Source: Diphasiastrum complanatum (Eukaryota; Streptophyta; Lycopodiopsida; Lycopodiales; Lycopodiaceae). From it: a stretch of DNA of 64,000 bases. The stretch lies in NCBI GenBank assembly GCA_029204225.1, contig CM055092.1:59406513-59470512 (forward strand). The letters run 5' to 3'. Shown one piece after another: positions 1 to 10,620 of the stretch (the first letter of the stretch is position 1; each line of letters begins with the position of its first letter). Below the pieces are notes generated by a model, which was not told the origin of the DNA, did no database searches, and saw nothing but the letters and a program-made list of their open reading frames with translations. Made by a program: the position numbers and the translations under genes.

Positions 1-409
1 TTTTGTTCAAACTTCTTTCTAATTTTCTTCTTCCGAGAATGATGGCCAAGACTAAATCCACCGCTCGTGCCATCACCACTGTACAACCATTCCCATTCCC
101 GTGTTCCCCTGGTACTGGCCGTAGGCATGGCAGGAAGCAGGTCTGGCTGAGGGAGATCAGAAAACTCCAAAGATCAACTGAATTGTTCATCCCCTAGAGC
201 TCCTTCGGCCGATCTGTATGGAATGCCACTCTGTCACTTGGGCTGGATGTTCGTTTTGCCGTGACAGCCATGCAGGCCTTGCACGGTGCTGCAGAAGATT
301 TTTTGTCCCAATTTTTTTGAGGATTCGTGTCTTTTGACAGTGCATGGTAAGCGTGCACCATCATGCCAAAGGATTCGTCATTCTCAAAAGGCTTCGAGAC
401 AAATATTCT
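1..409. other. No recognisable gene
   Basis: Short open frames on both strands in this stretch have no recognisable domain, no plausible plant start context and no similarity to the other elements in the window. It runs directly into the tandem promoter-like block. I see nothing else to annotate. Confidence 0.4.
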
Positions 410-1210
410 AGGTACGACGCATTTAATTTGGCCAATCACAAGTCGACAAGTGTTCCTTTGCCACTCCTCCACACGTGCAATTTTTTTTTTTATAAATATG
501 TCTTTTTGGACTTGGATTTTCACGCAAATTCACAACTGCTTTGCCGAAAATCGAAAGCGCGTCGCTTGCTCTCATTAAATCTCATTGGCTATTAGCGTTT
601 GGATCCGATATTGCATCCGTATCTCGAGTGCGTCTCACAACCCTTTTCTTTCTGCTCGTTGTTCTTGCGCTCGGATCCAATACTCCAACTTCAAATATCT
701 CTCTCAAGCGCATGTTGATTTGGTGTGCTTGTCGGACCCGACACGTGGAATGTCCGTACTGATAATGATGACCCAATTATGGGGACACGTGGGCTGAGAC
801 ACGTGCGTGAATCCCTTATCGACGCATGTCATTCTCACACGTGACAGATGTTAGATCAATCATTCAAGGTACGACACATTTATTTTGGCCAATCACATGT
901 CGACACGTATTCCTTCGCCACTCCTCCACACGTGCAAATTTTTTTATATAAATAGGTCTTTTTCGGCTCGAATTTTCATGCAAATTTATGATTGCTTTGT
1001 CGGATATCGATTTCAAGCGTGCCGCTTGCTCTCATTACGTCTCGTTGACTATTATGTGTCTAGATCCGATACTGCATCCTCCGGTATCGCATTCAAGTCG
1101 TTTCATATCCCCTTTCTTTTCTGCTCGTTGTTCTTGTGCTTGGATCCAATACTTTTAGCTTCCAATATCTCTCTCGAGTGCACGTTGCTTTGACGTGCTT
1201 GTCTGACCTG
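410..1210 (+). repeat. Tandem duplication of a promoter-like unit (about 340 bp, two copies)
   Basis: Two diverged copies lie head to tail, at about 410-741 and 868-1210. Each starts GGTACGAC, passes through GGCCAATCAC (a CCAAT box), a CTCCACACGTG box and a poly-T run into a TATA-like sequence (TATAAATA at 491-498; TATATAAATA at 945-954). Each continues through the same 250 bp containing GCTTGCTCTCATTA, TTTCTGCTCGTTGTTCTTG and GGATCCAATACT. Order and spacing of CCAAT, CACGTG and TATA are kept, so each unit looks like a core promoter with a transcribed leader. No intact gene follows either copy. The unit could be the U3/R of an unidentified LTR or a duplicated gene promoter. Copy number and order are plain in the sequence; promoter activity is inferred. 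Confidence 0.75.
472..934. promoter_or_regulatory. Cluster of six G-box motifs (CACGTG)
   Basis: The palindrome CACGTG occurs at 472-477, 742-747, 786-791, 800-805, 838-843 and 929-934. Six copies in 463 bp compares with about 0.1 expected by chance. Two sit immediately upstream of the TATA-like boxes of the tandem units and four fill the spacer between units. Plant G-boxes bind bZIP and bHLH factors (light, abscisic acid and stress responses). The arrangement suggests a regulated promoter, but there is no intact downstream gene to attach it to. Confidence 0.65.
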
Positions 1211-1393
1211 GGGTTTGTGCCTGAGAGCGATATTTGGAACTTCAGTTCTATTATTTTTGTTTAAAATGTCTAATTTTGAATCCAGTTTGCTTTTTTTTTT
1301 TAATGAATTTGGTATTACTAGTAGGTTGGACTATTTCAAATCTCTTTTTTCTCTTTTTCTTTTAGTCTACCTTCTATAATTGAGGGCCCTGCT

Positions 1394-1898
1394 GTGGAGG
1401 CATTTTTTGAGATATATCTCAGATTTAAGTCCCTGCTCAGTACTTCGTTATTCAGGTCTCAAAATAAAGACATGATTCATTATCAGGACCCGGTGGCACT
1501 CGACAAGCATATCTACAAAGCTAAGCTTGACAGAATGTTTACCAAGTTACATAATGATTTCAAGTCTGTAGATGAGTGCCCAATTCATAATAAAAAATGT
1601 AGATTTGTTGATTTTTAGTCTGCTTCTATTAAATATTTTTGACGATCTGGACTCTGTGCCCTCCACTTCTAAAGCAGCTTCTTCTAGTGGTACAAAGTCT
1701 AAAAAGTCAAAGATTGTCTTTTTTATTGACACAAGTGTTAATTAAGATGATTGTTCTGATTTTGATCCTACTCGAAATAGGGCTACTTTTATAGGCCCTA
1801 GAACACCCACTATTCTTTTTCCTTCTGACAAATCTTTGATCATTTTGCCTATTTATAATATAGATAATAATTCTGTCATGCTATACCAACAGGTTTAA
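1394..1898 (+). pseudogene. Broken ORF of unknown family
   Basis: An open frame without an ATG start runs to a TAG at 1616-1618. It encodes a basic segment containing DPVALDKHIYKAKLD and a Cys/His-containing stretch (ECPIHNKKC). In the next frame, coding-like sequence resumes at about 1623. It is Ser/Thr/Lys rich (PSTSKAASSSGTKSKKSK), then acidic, with one internal TAA near 1742, and ends with TAA at 1896-1898. Read together this is one gene with a frameshift and at least two stops. It lies about 180 bp past the promoter-like block, so it could be what those promoters once served. I do not recognise the family; a transposon protein is most likely. Confidence 0.4.
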
Positions 1899-3440
1899 TA
1901 TAGATTTTGTAGTGAAAAGTATCGTTCCCACAGAGGATAGCGTTAGAAAGTTATGTTTTTGGTGTAATTATGACAAGTGGTTTCGAATGTTATTCTGGTT
2001 GTCGACAGACATTAGAAAGTAACCAATATTACTTATATTTGGAATGGGTAATGTTAATGAATTCGGAACAACAATCTGGCCCCTCTATCGAATTGAAGGA
2101 AGCACGTTCTACAAATGAAATGTTATCAGAGTAGTACAACAGACTACACTCTGGCTGACTAAGGTGTCAACAGAGAATCAGGAATTGTTCGATGTATTCG
2201 CGACTGCGCAGACAATTAATTAATCGAGTTCGCGAACTATTCGTTCCTAGACAATAGTCCTCAACACCTAAAGCCCAACTTAATGGTTAAAGAGCACAAA
2301 TGGTTTTAGAGCACGTTAGAAACTTATGTCAATGCCAATCAGGAAAACAGATCAGAGACTCAATTTTTCAGACAGGGACTGTCATCTCATTTGTATACAT
2401 ACAACTTAATTCAATGATTGTGCTAGACTACACAAAGATAGTCATTATTCGAGTGTCGAAAAAAAAGTATTCGCAACAGACGAATAAGATGATTTTAAGA
2501 CAGTTCTTTAGAGCATGCTTTACGAAACACAACAAACGACTGTAATGCACTAGAGCGTCTGTTTGATCAGAGAGTAATTCATGAAATGCATTATAGATTG
2601 TTAGCAGACACAAGATCACTCACACTCAGCAGTGCGGAGAACAGAGATAAGGGAGAATAACTCACAGAACTCTATTCACTTCTTCAATCTCTTACATAGG
2701 CATAAACTCTTCTCTCTCGATAATTGAGACTAAAGTGTGAGATCAATATATGTTCTATGGGACGAACAAACACACCTCTTAAACAATAGGTGCGTCGCTC
2801 CCGCAAAAGGGTCTAGTTAAGAATTAAACTGAAAATACGTTCAACTATATCATAAGAGGTATACTTAACTATGAGTTAAAGTTATTCTAGTTTAACATGT
2901 CTTTTCATAACTAGTTGTTTCGTATGGACGACCTAGTTAAGGGTTATCCAAGGCAATGTCTTTTCCTATTAAAGGTCTAGCCCTTAATCTATAAAGCAAG
3001 TACCTAGGAGATATATTCTCGAAAAATGACTTAGGCCTCTTCATGATTTATACTTAACCAGCTCATATCTTCATTTTCGAGTATATTATGCCATATTTAT
3101 GTTGATATTCAATTTTTGACATTTGTGGCATCACATGTCCCCTTCCTCAAATGTGAAACGTCCTCGTGAACATATCATCTTTATTTTGAGAATTATTCAA
3201 GAAACATTCTTGTTCGTTAGATTTTCGTTGAGGCGAAAGAAAAAAAAAATTTCTTCATATGATTCGTCCTTTAGATATTTCTTTAGAGAATGTGTGTCTT
3301 GTTGTTGCGTTGAGTAGGTTGATTTTGAGTTGAATTTGTTTGATGAAAACTGGAATCAAACTTCAAAACATCTTCAAACTACAAAGATCTAGCTTCAGTA
3401 TCATAGATAGGCATCAACATGACAAAGACATGAATAATAT
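1899..3440. other. Non-coding repeat-like stretch
   Basis: There are no supported genes here. The start carries the string TATCGTTCCCACAGAGGATA, of a type I have seen at the edges of repetitive plant sequences, so it is probably repeat derived. A perfect 12-bp palindrome AGTTCGCGAACT lies at 2227-2238. The remainder is AT-rich with no coding pattern. Confidence 0.35.
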
Positions 3441-6092
3441 TTATGAATTATTCAATTCTTCATATAGTTTCTGAGCTAGCTCCAAGTTCTGTTGAGCTTC
3501 GATCAACAACAAATCTTCTTTGGATTTTGTATATCGGCCAACTGGGAGGTTGCCGAATTCTTCTAGTTTAACAGGGAGTAATATTCCATCGAACAACTCC
3601 TGAGTCAAGTTTGTATCTTCGTCTGAATCACTTCGTAGAGTGATTTCTTCACAGTATCGAGATGAGAATCTAATCACATTGCTTTTAACATAAAGATTCT
3701 GAACAAAAAAATAATGTCTTTGCCACAAAGGTACCAAACTGCCAAAATGAATATGTACAAAATTGCTTATATCTGAATGACTTCCTTCTATCCTGCACAT
3801 TATGTCGAATCTCCGCAAAATATTCTGCAAGGTTTCGCTCCCAATCCACATATAGATTGAATAATTATGGATACGCCATATTAATATTGATCAACAACCC
3901 TGCGTCGTCGAATGCGCCTAAATCCGCAACATCTTTGGGTTTGTATAATTGAAATTGCGACTTTCGTTTCCAAAAATATTGCTTATTGTCTTCGTTTTGC
4001 AAAAATTGAAGTTCTTTGATGCGAATGTATTTGAGAGCATACATAGCCGAAGAGCCTATGTATAACTCTGCAAACCCGAAAGGTAGGACTTTAAACTTTC
4101 TCTGGATTATGCCCCAGTAGAGACATCCTTTCTGCTCGATAGAAAGCTGGGCCCATAACCAGAGAAAGTCTTCCTTCTCCCATGGTCGCTTCCAATCGTC
4201 GAAGGCGATGCCTACTGTGCCTGGTAGCATTATATAATCCATACACCATTGTAATTCAATGCTAAAAGCAGGTGGACACCATTTCCAGAAGCGTTCAGCA
4301 AATGCACGGAATCTGTCAGCAAATACCTTCAACTGATTCCACCGCATTCGCTTTGGCTGTGTAGATGCAGTTGCCAAGTCCTGAGTTTGCAACTCAGCAG
4401 CCAACTTCTGATCTTCCATTTGTTGTTGGAGATCTGACAGCTCCTGTTCGAGATTGTCAATCTTTGCGATTGCTTCCAGATACTCGGAATGGTCTGAGGC
4501 TCCAGTGCAGACAGACACAAATTGAATTTGCTGTGTAAGGTCATCAATTCTGAGTAAGGCCTGAAGGTACTCGTCGTGTGCATCTGGTCCACTGCAAGAT
4601 GGGGTAGCTTCACTCGAAAACTCCCTTAGCTCCGCCAATTCTTCCTCGACAAGAGCCTTTGAATCCTCGAGTGGTTGCAGGAACTCAACTTGAAAATTGT
4701 CGAGCATTTGATCTTGGAGTTGATTTAGCTTTGTGAGGTCAACTATAACGGACCCCGCATTGGTGCATACAGAGAGAGCAGCTTCTGCCTTCAGTCTTCT
4801 CATTCGTTCCTCCTGGAAATGTTTCTGGAACGCGACATTATGTTGATTTGCAGCTATCAGTTGCTGCTTTAAAGAATCATTTTGAGTCTGATAATTATCA
4901 GACTTGGCCTCAATCACCTTATTGATCTATTTTAAAGAATCAGCTTCCTTTATTAAGGTTTGAAGCTGTGTGTCGAGAGAACGATTTCATTCAATCAGCT
5001 TCGTGTTGTCTGATTCGAGCGAATCAATCTTCTCGAAAGAACCCTTGAGGTCCTCTTGGCATCTCCTTTATGAGTTGACAAATTCCATCATAATTTGCTG
5101 GTGGTACTTGTCCAACTCATACACTTCAGCCACTAGATTTTTGGCTTTCTCGGTCATAATGCGAAACCACTGGGGCTGGTCGTCTGGTTGTTCTTCATTT
5201 GTCATAGGTGCCCCAGTGTCGCCTTCAGCAGTTGTTTGTCTTTTGTCTGATGTATCAGACTGAGTTGCGTCATCGTCAGAGGAGGAGGCCCTCGGTTGCT
5301 TTTGAGATGTGGAAGCAGATGCGTGCTGCAAAGAATCAGCAACAGCAGCAGTAGCTCCATCAGCCTCCATCGCCACAGTTGGGACTGGTTCCGATTGGGA
5401 TGGTGCAGCGTCAATGTCCATAGCAGTGGTAGCTGCTACTTCGATGACTGGTGCAATTTTAGTAATGAGGCCAGAAAGATCAATTGGCTTGGGAGTCCAT
5501 ATCCTTCCCGTTAGCAATGTTTTCTCTTGCTCGTTCAAAATGTCGAAATGGGCACATAGCCGAGAGACATGTGATCCAACACCAGAAAATTTTTGGTGCT
5601 TGATGTAGCGCAAAAATGCTTATATGTAATAGTGCTGAAACAAACCGGATTACCCGCAAGTGCGTCTAAGATGTAACCAAAATTTTGCATTGAAATCGTT
5701 GCATTAGCATCCGTCAAAAAGAGTACTTGGTTTGCATATTTACAAAACATCTTAAATGTGGTATCACGAATCATAGAGATCTTGTACCCCTTCGTGGGTA
5801 CGAAGCAATTGTTAAGAAAGTGGACAGCTTCATCCACCGAATCCTTATTTGTTGAGATCATCTTCTCATCCATCGGTAATCCAAGGGCTGAGCAGAACAA
5901 GTCTTCAGAGATAGTGAAGAATTTGCCTCGCATATGGACTTTGAAATCCACCTCCGAAATGGAATGAATGGAGTTGACAAACTCCGTACTGACTTCGAAG
6001 AGGATGATGGAGGGGTCCACTTTTAAATTACCCAACTTGCATCGATCCAAAAAGGACTGGATGGACGCCAAGCAGATTTCTGCGCGATCCAA
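3441..6092 (-). pseudogene. Extra 3' ORF of gypsy element (Athila env-position-like protein)
   Basis: Four consecutive minus-strand open segments (6092-5535, 5613-5068, 4917-3865, 3851-3441) form one protein of roughly 850 residues broken by frameshifts or stops. The N-terminal segment has the pattern HMRGKFFTISEDLFCSALGLP, resembling the plant transposon domain seen in Athila-type extra ORFs. A disordered Ala/Ser/Asp/Gln-rich linker follows, then a long coiled coil (repeated Leu/Gln/Glu heptads, about 5065-4350). A Trp-rich C-terminal domain comes next (FWKWCPPAF, FLWLWAQL) and then an acidic tail. No ATG opens the first segment. A pyrimidine-rich run ending in CAG near 6085 could be a splice acceptor, so this ORF may be expressed from a spliced RNA. 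No transmembrane helix is evident, so calling it an envelope is not justified. Confidence 0.55.
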
Positions 6093-6113
6093 AAGGATAG
6101 GATACTAGAAAGT

Positions 6114-6452
6114 TTCTAGAATATTTTGCGAAACATTCTTGAAAGATTCTAGAAAATGATACAGAACTTCACGAAAAATTCTCGACAATGTTAAGCGTCA
6201 TCCTAGAAAATTTCTCAAAAAACTGGAGAAAAAAAATACTAGAAAGATTCTAGATAAATTCTCGAAAGAAAAAAAATGACAAGTTTCAGTTCACAGTTAG
6301 AGTGTCGCAAAAGTTTCTCGAAATTTCTTGAAAATACTTTGAAAAATAACTTAAAAGATTTAAGAGAAGACAAGAAAAATTCTCAAAAAATTCACGAAAC
6401 AATTTGAACAAATGCTGAACAGTGGTAGAAAAGTTCACGAAAATTTCTAGAA
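6114..6452. promoter_or_regulatory. Heat-shock-element cluster upstream of the extra ORF
   Basis: The HSE dyad TTCnnGAA occurs ten times: 6114, 6136, 6147, 6168, 6259, 6315, 6325, 6391, 6434 and 6445. The pair at 6315-6332 has exact spacing for a four-unit HSE (TTCnnGAAnnTTCnnGAA). Imperfect copies fill the gaps. The cluster ends 22 bp before the extra ORF opens on the minus strand, as a promoter would. HSE-driven transcription of a plant retrotransposon is established for the copia element ONSEN. The AT-rich background raises chance matches, but not to this density. Confidence 0.6.
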
Positions 6453-6546
6453 AATTTTTTAGAAACGAAAAAAAAAGTCGTGGATATTATTAGAAAAATA
6501 CTAGAAAATAATAAGAATAAAAATAAATAAATAAAAAAAATTCTGG

Positions 6547-6681
6547 TCAAAGGTAATATTTGTTTAGTCTGGACCCGTTAATACGTGTAGGTAACAGTTC
6601 CCCTTCAAGTGATTGAAGTTGCACTGAACCATTGTCAAACACCTCTATGACTTCATAAAAAGTACCTCCTAGGCAGGATCT
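6547..6681 (-). pseudogene. Gypsy integrase C-terminal tail
   Basis: The minus-strand frame reads LGGTFYEVIEVFDNGSVQL, then PTRINGSRLNKYYL and a TGA at 6547-6549. The run VIEVFDNGSVQL followed by a PTR(I/V)NGSR ending is the usual carboxyl end of Ty3/gypsy integrases. The frame opens at a deletion junction around 6670-6681, where the overlapping gag frame ends. Only about 40 residues remain. Confidence 0.75.
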
Positions 6682-7095
6682 TCAATGTATTTGACATTAA
6701 CAGAAGTGCAGTCTTCCTTGGTGTGTCCAGATATTCCACATTTTATACACCACATTCCTGAGTTAGAAGTAGACACCTTTGGTCTTTTATCTGCAACTTT
6801 TGAGATCTGCACTTTCAAGTTATTAAATTTTTTATTAAGGTCAGCCATAATACTTTTCCAAAGCTTTTTCGCTTTGGAAGTTGACGACTTATCCTCGACA
6901 ACTTTTGTGTCGTCCTTTCGTTTAGTTCGTCGTTTATTCTTTCTCTCTCCTTTGTCAGCATCTGATTCCGATGAATCACTACTTTTAGATTCCGAGCTTG
7001 AAGAACTACTATTGGAATCAGAATCAAAATCATCATCGCTGTCACTAGAATCAGTCTTAGACTTTCAAGATTTTTTCGTTGATCGTCGCTTTCAC
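6669..7095 (-). pseudogene. Retrotransposon gag C-terminus with CCHC zinc knuckle
   Basis: The minus-strand frame encodes a Lys/Arg-rich stretch, a Ser/Asp-rich acidic run, a basic segment (KNKRRTKRK) and a perfect CX2CX4HX4C knuckle (CIKCGISGHTKEDC, 6708-6749), then a TAG at 6669-6671. A TGA near 7070 and another about 12 codons further upstream both fit former CGA arginine codons in a basic run, as expected from deamination of methylated CpG. The knuckle binds packaging RNA in intact elements. The frame runs straight into integrase tail sequence, so the rest of pol is deleted. Confidence 0.7.
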
Positions 7096-7242
7096 GCTAA
7101 TTTTTAAGTCTCGAAATTTTTTGCACTAGCTATAACAGCTGGGCTGCCGATAGATGGTACGGCCTCTTCATCATTTGGCCTTCCAATTGCATATGCAAAA
7201 ACACACTTTTGGTGTTTTGCATCTCTTTCAAGTCATTACTAC

Positions 7243-8706
7243 ATGGCTACATTAAGTAGAGTCATGTTGGAATCCAATGATAGACTTACCTCAAGTAGCT
7301 ATTCATTGTGGAAAGTGAGGAGGGAATCACTTTTTGAGATGAATGATGTTTTGGATATTATTGTAGGCTTGAAGGAGAGACTAGCAACACAACAAGATCA
7401 AATGAGGTACGACAAGAGGGCCAAAAGGGCTCTACACATGATAAAGATGAATGTTACCAATGAGCTTCTCAAGGAAGTTGGTAAGAGTACTTCATCAAAG
7501 TACGCTTGGGATTCATTGAAGAAGCTTTAGGAATCCAAGTCTACTTCTAGAGTGTTGAATCTAAGAAGACAAATCTTTTCTTGTTTTCAAAAGAGTGATG
7601 AACGTCCAAATACTTTTATTTTGAGAGTGAAAGAATTGAATGATGAGTTAGCTTGCATTGATGAGCGCATTAAGGAAGGAGAGATTGTTCAAGTTATTCT
7701 TAATGGATTGTTGGATGCTTATGCTAACATTGTTCAAAGTCTTGCTATTCAAAGACTTTGCCAAGTTTGATCTATCTTCAAGAGATCTTGATCAATGAAG
7801 AATATAGGCTTCAAGCAAGAGGTGGATCTTCATCAACATATCAAGTTGGAGATGAGGCTATGTTCATCAAGGGAAACTTCAAGGGCAAAAGCAAAAGTAA
7901 GTGGTCTAAAGGGGCAAGATCAAGGGGAGGCTTCTTCAAATGGCAAAGAGAATGATAGATCAAAGCTCAAGTGCTTCTATTGTGGCATCAAAGGACACTT
8001 TGCAAGTGAATGCTACAAGAATAAGAGCAAGGAGACAAGCAAGGTAATCTTACTCTTGATGAGGATGGTTTGGATGTTCGAGATGCAAATGATGATGCTT
8101 TTTTGATTTCTTCATGTATGCTTGCTAATGATGGAGATCTAGGTCCATGGTGGATTGATAGTGGAGCAAGTTCACACATGACTTTTCACAGACTTTAAGA
8201 GTATTTCACTTCTTTGTTGGCATATAGAGATAACAAGAGGGTGATCTACACGGCCAATGATGGTGAGTGTGCAATCAAAGGAATTGGCACAATTCCTATT
8301 TCTCTCTCTACAAATAGGAATGTCATTTGGAGGATGTTTTATTCATTTCATCTATTACCAATAATCTGCTTACTGTGAGTCAATTGCTAAGTAAAGGCCT
8401 CAAAGTTGAGTTTGATGGAGATGCTTGTATGACCAAAGGAAGAATATCTTGATTGAAAAAGGTAAAAGACAAGGGAAGTTGTTCAAACTAGATGCTTGCA
8501 TGATTGCTAACCAAGTTGGATGTGTTGCAAGAGAGCAAATACCTATTCCAGAGGTTTGGCATAAAAGGATCGGTCACCTCAACTTCAAGTCATTGGAGGT
8601 AATGGCTAGGAAGCAAGTTGTGATTATTCTTCCAAGTTCGTTAAAAAGTATCAATCATGTTTGTGAGTGCCTCTATGTCCATGATGATACTACCCAAGAG
8701 CTGTAG
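7243..8706 (+). pseudogene. Copia family A: gag, zinc knuckle, protease, pre-integrase (truncated)
   Basis: From the ATG at 7243 the protein has the copia gag opening (LTSSSYSLWKVRRESL), the central helical gag region, a CX2CX4HX4C knuckle (CFYCGIKGHFASEC, 7972-8013), and the protease site WWIDSGASSHM with catalytic Asp at 8157-8159. It continues to a GAG-pre-integrase motif (VWHKRIGHLN, near 8560). Stops at 7528, about 7768, 8104 and 8197, plus frameshifts, break it into pieces. It ends abruptly near 8680 before the integrase core. The family is the same as the minus-strand element at 55.6-58.1 kb, which keeps the missing integrase. No LTR is found upstream; the gypsy remnant lies only about 150 bp away. 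Confidence 0.85.
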
Positions 8707-8976
8707 TCTATAGCATGAGGGTAGTTCCCTAGCCTAGTTCTTTATATAGTGTAAAGGATAAACAACAAAGAGAGCCTTGTCTAGGCCGTAAAGCCCTTTT
8801 AGAGAGCTTAGGTAGCCATCTTTGACAAGGAATTATGGACTAAATGGTGGAGGAGTTGTTTGGCCAAGACATTCTCACCCAAACAAAGCAATACAAGAAT
8901 TTCTATAATTTTAATCAAGCTTTATATTAGGTAAATCCCCTAGGCAAGGCTTTATGCCTCCTCAAGCAGATATTGT
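8701..8976. other. No recognisable gene
   Basis: Sequence between the truncated family A copia and the next LTR has no coding pattern, and I see no match to other parts of the window. It may be the 5' flank into which the following copia inserted. Confidence 0.35.
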
Positions 8977-9345
8977 TGGGAGGAATAAAGCTCCTAGGTT
9001 GGAAACTAAATTATCCTATACGTAAAACATTGTTGGCACATTTTCTTTGTATTACTCTTGGGAGACATAAAAGTTAGAATTAAAGTAGAATCACTATGCT
9101 ACTGTATTGTGGGTCCTATCAGTCAATAAGGATTAGTTGGCCTCGCCACGAGGCAAGTCGATGGGACACGCGTCCCGCCAACGGCAACCTGGGTCATGCA
9201 TGGGTTGCCTGAGTGAACAACTATATGTACAGTGTAATTTCATTTTGAGAAATACAGTTGCTATGTGAGCTTGCTGTGGAAAGTGTTTTATGTCTGTGTT
9301 ATTGTGTAGCATGATCTGTGTTCCTGTTTGAAGCAAATTCTAAGT
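8977..9345 (+). mobile_element. LTR of copia family D (5' LTR)
   Basis: The segment opens TGTTGGGAGGAATAAAG, a common LTR start, and ends shortly before a primer binding site. It contains a GC-rich patch with a TCTATATGTAC-type AT element. The 3' edge is uncertain: CA at 9334-9335 leaves a 10-nt spacer before the PBS. No matching 3' LTR exists in the window, so boundaries rest on motif position only. Confidence 0.5.
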
Positions 9346-9356
9346 TGGTATCAGAG
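9346..9356 (+). promoter_or_regulatory. Primer binding site (tRNA-iMet type)
   Basis: TGGTATCAGAG matches the standard plant LTR-retrotransposon PBS, complementary to the 3' end of initiator tRNA-Met. It fixes the 5' LTR to its left and the internal region of the copia element to its right. Confidence 0.85.
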
Positions 9357-10620
9357 TCGTACAAGGAGTGTACACAACAGTACAGTGTCGATGTTGAAGA
9401 GAGCTTTGGGAGAGCAGTCTTCTGAGAGTTCGTTGTTTACGACGGGTTGTAGATGGAAAGAGAAACACTAATGCACAGTTTCTAGTTTATAGTGGCTTGC
9501 CAAGCTTAGCAGAAGGCTTATTAGCCTGTGCATAGCATCAGACAAGGAAAAATTTGGTGAAAAATCGACAATTTTGAAGCCAGTTGACAATTGAAACCAG
9601 TTTGGGGTTAAGGTTTTCTACACATAACTGGTGATTTCTTCGTTGTTTGTGCACCGTTTTAGATGCCATAAGGATAGGAAGGAAGCTAATCATATTGTCA
9701 ACCAGCCATGGAGAGATTATGAGCTTTGTATTAGAGATTTGTCTGCAGATAGATAACCTAGCAAGTTGACCAAAAATCGTCGTTTCTCCACGGAATTTCA
9801 TGATTGAACACTCTGTAGACTTGGAATTAGTAGGGCAACCCTGGTCCAGGCCTCAGATCATGCTCAAATTGATCCAACACTAAGTTTGATCAGGCTGAAA
9901 ATGGCCAGGGTAGGCGCGACCGCAAACAGAGAGGAGAGCGTGGCTTGCACGCGTCCAACCGAGCTAAAATCGTAGTGGCTCGAGGGAGTTGGTGTCTCCA
10001 AGAGAAGAGTTTGGCTCACGGGCAGGTTGATGACCACATGATAAGCTCCTTTGTAGATCAAAGGTGGTGATCTAGAAAAGGGAGCACCATCAGATCAAAA
10101 CTGATCATTGGATCTCCTTAAATCCACTTGAATTTCAATGGAAGGGGCTGAAGTGCAATTCACAGTTGGGTACCAAGTTCATGAAAGGTGAAGTTTCTTC
10201 ACTCTGAAAAAACAGTTCAAAAACTAGAAAAGTCCCTATTTGTGGGTCCTTTATCCGTTTTGATCCAAACGAAAGGCTATAAACTCCAAACGAAGGGCAC
10301 CCGAACTGTACCTACAAGTACGGTACAACAAAACAGAGTGATTGTAGCGGAGAAAGTGTTCAGAGTGCACCAAAAGTTTACCATTCCATTGGGCACGTAG
10401 TTGGGAGTTGGTGACAAGAAGCATTTTGGAAGGCGACGCCGATTTGGCTTTCAATTTGGTGGAAAAGCGGCGAGTGGCCTAGTAAGGGAAAAAATGTAGG
10501 TAATTATTTCTGACTTATGACATCACGGTTGGCCTCGTCATACTACTTTCAGCCTACGGTAGAAATTTCAAGCAGTTTTGCAATGACAAACATGGGAGAG
10601 TCCATTTTGAGTGAAAGTAG
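9357..10620 (+). other. Leader of copia family D
   Basis: About 1.26 kb separate the PBS from the first gag-like codons. There is no coding pattern beyond short frames. A leader this long is unusual for copia and may hold an unrecognised insertion or lost gag N-terminus. Confidence 0.45.

Larger units (their letters stand above)
3441..7095 (-). mobile_element. Ty3/gypsy remnant with an extra 3' ORF
   Basis: Read on the minus strand, this holds a Ser/Asp-rich gag piece ending in a CCHC zinc knuckle, joined directly to the C-terminal tail of a gypsy integrase. Next is a 450-bp spacer dense in heat-shock motifs, then a long extra ORF. Protease, RT, RNase H and the integrase core are missing, so a large internal deletion joined gag to the integrase tail near 6670. 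An additional sense ORF after integrase is known from Athila-type (env-like) plant gypsy elements. LTRs were not identified at either end. Confidence 0.6.

Noticed and set aside
410-1898. Endogenous pararetrovirus promoter and coding remnant
   Set aside because: A duplicated TATA promoter followed by a broken ORF would fit, but no movement-protein, coat or pararetroviral RT motif is present.
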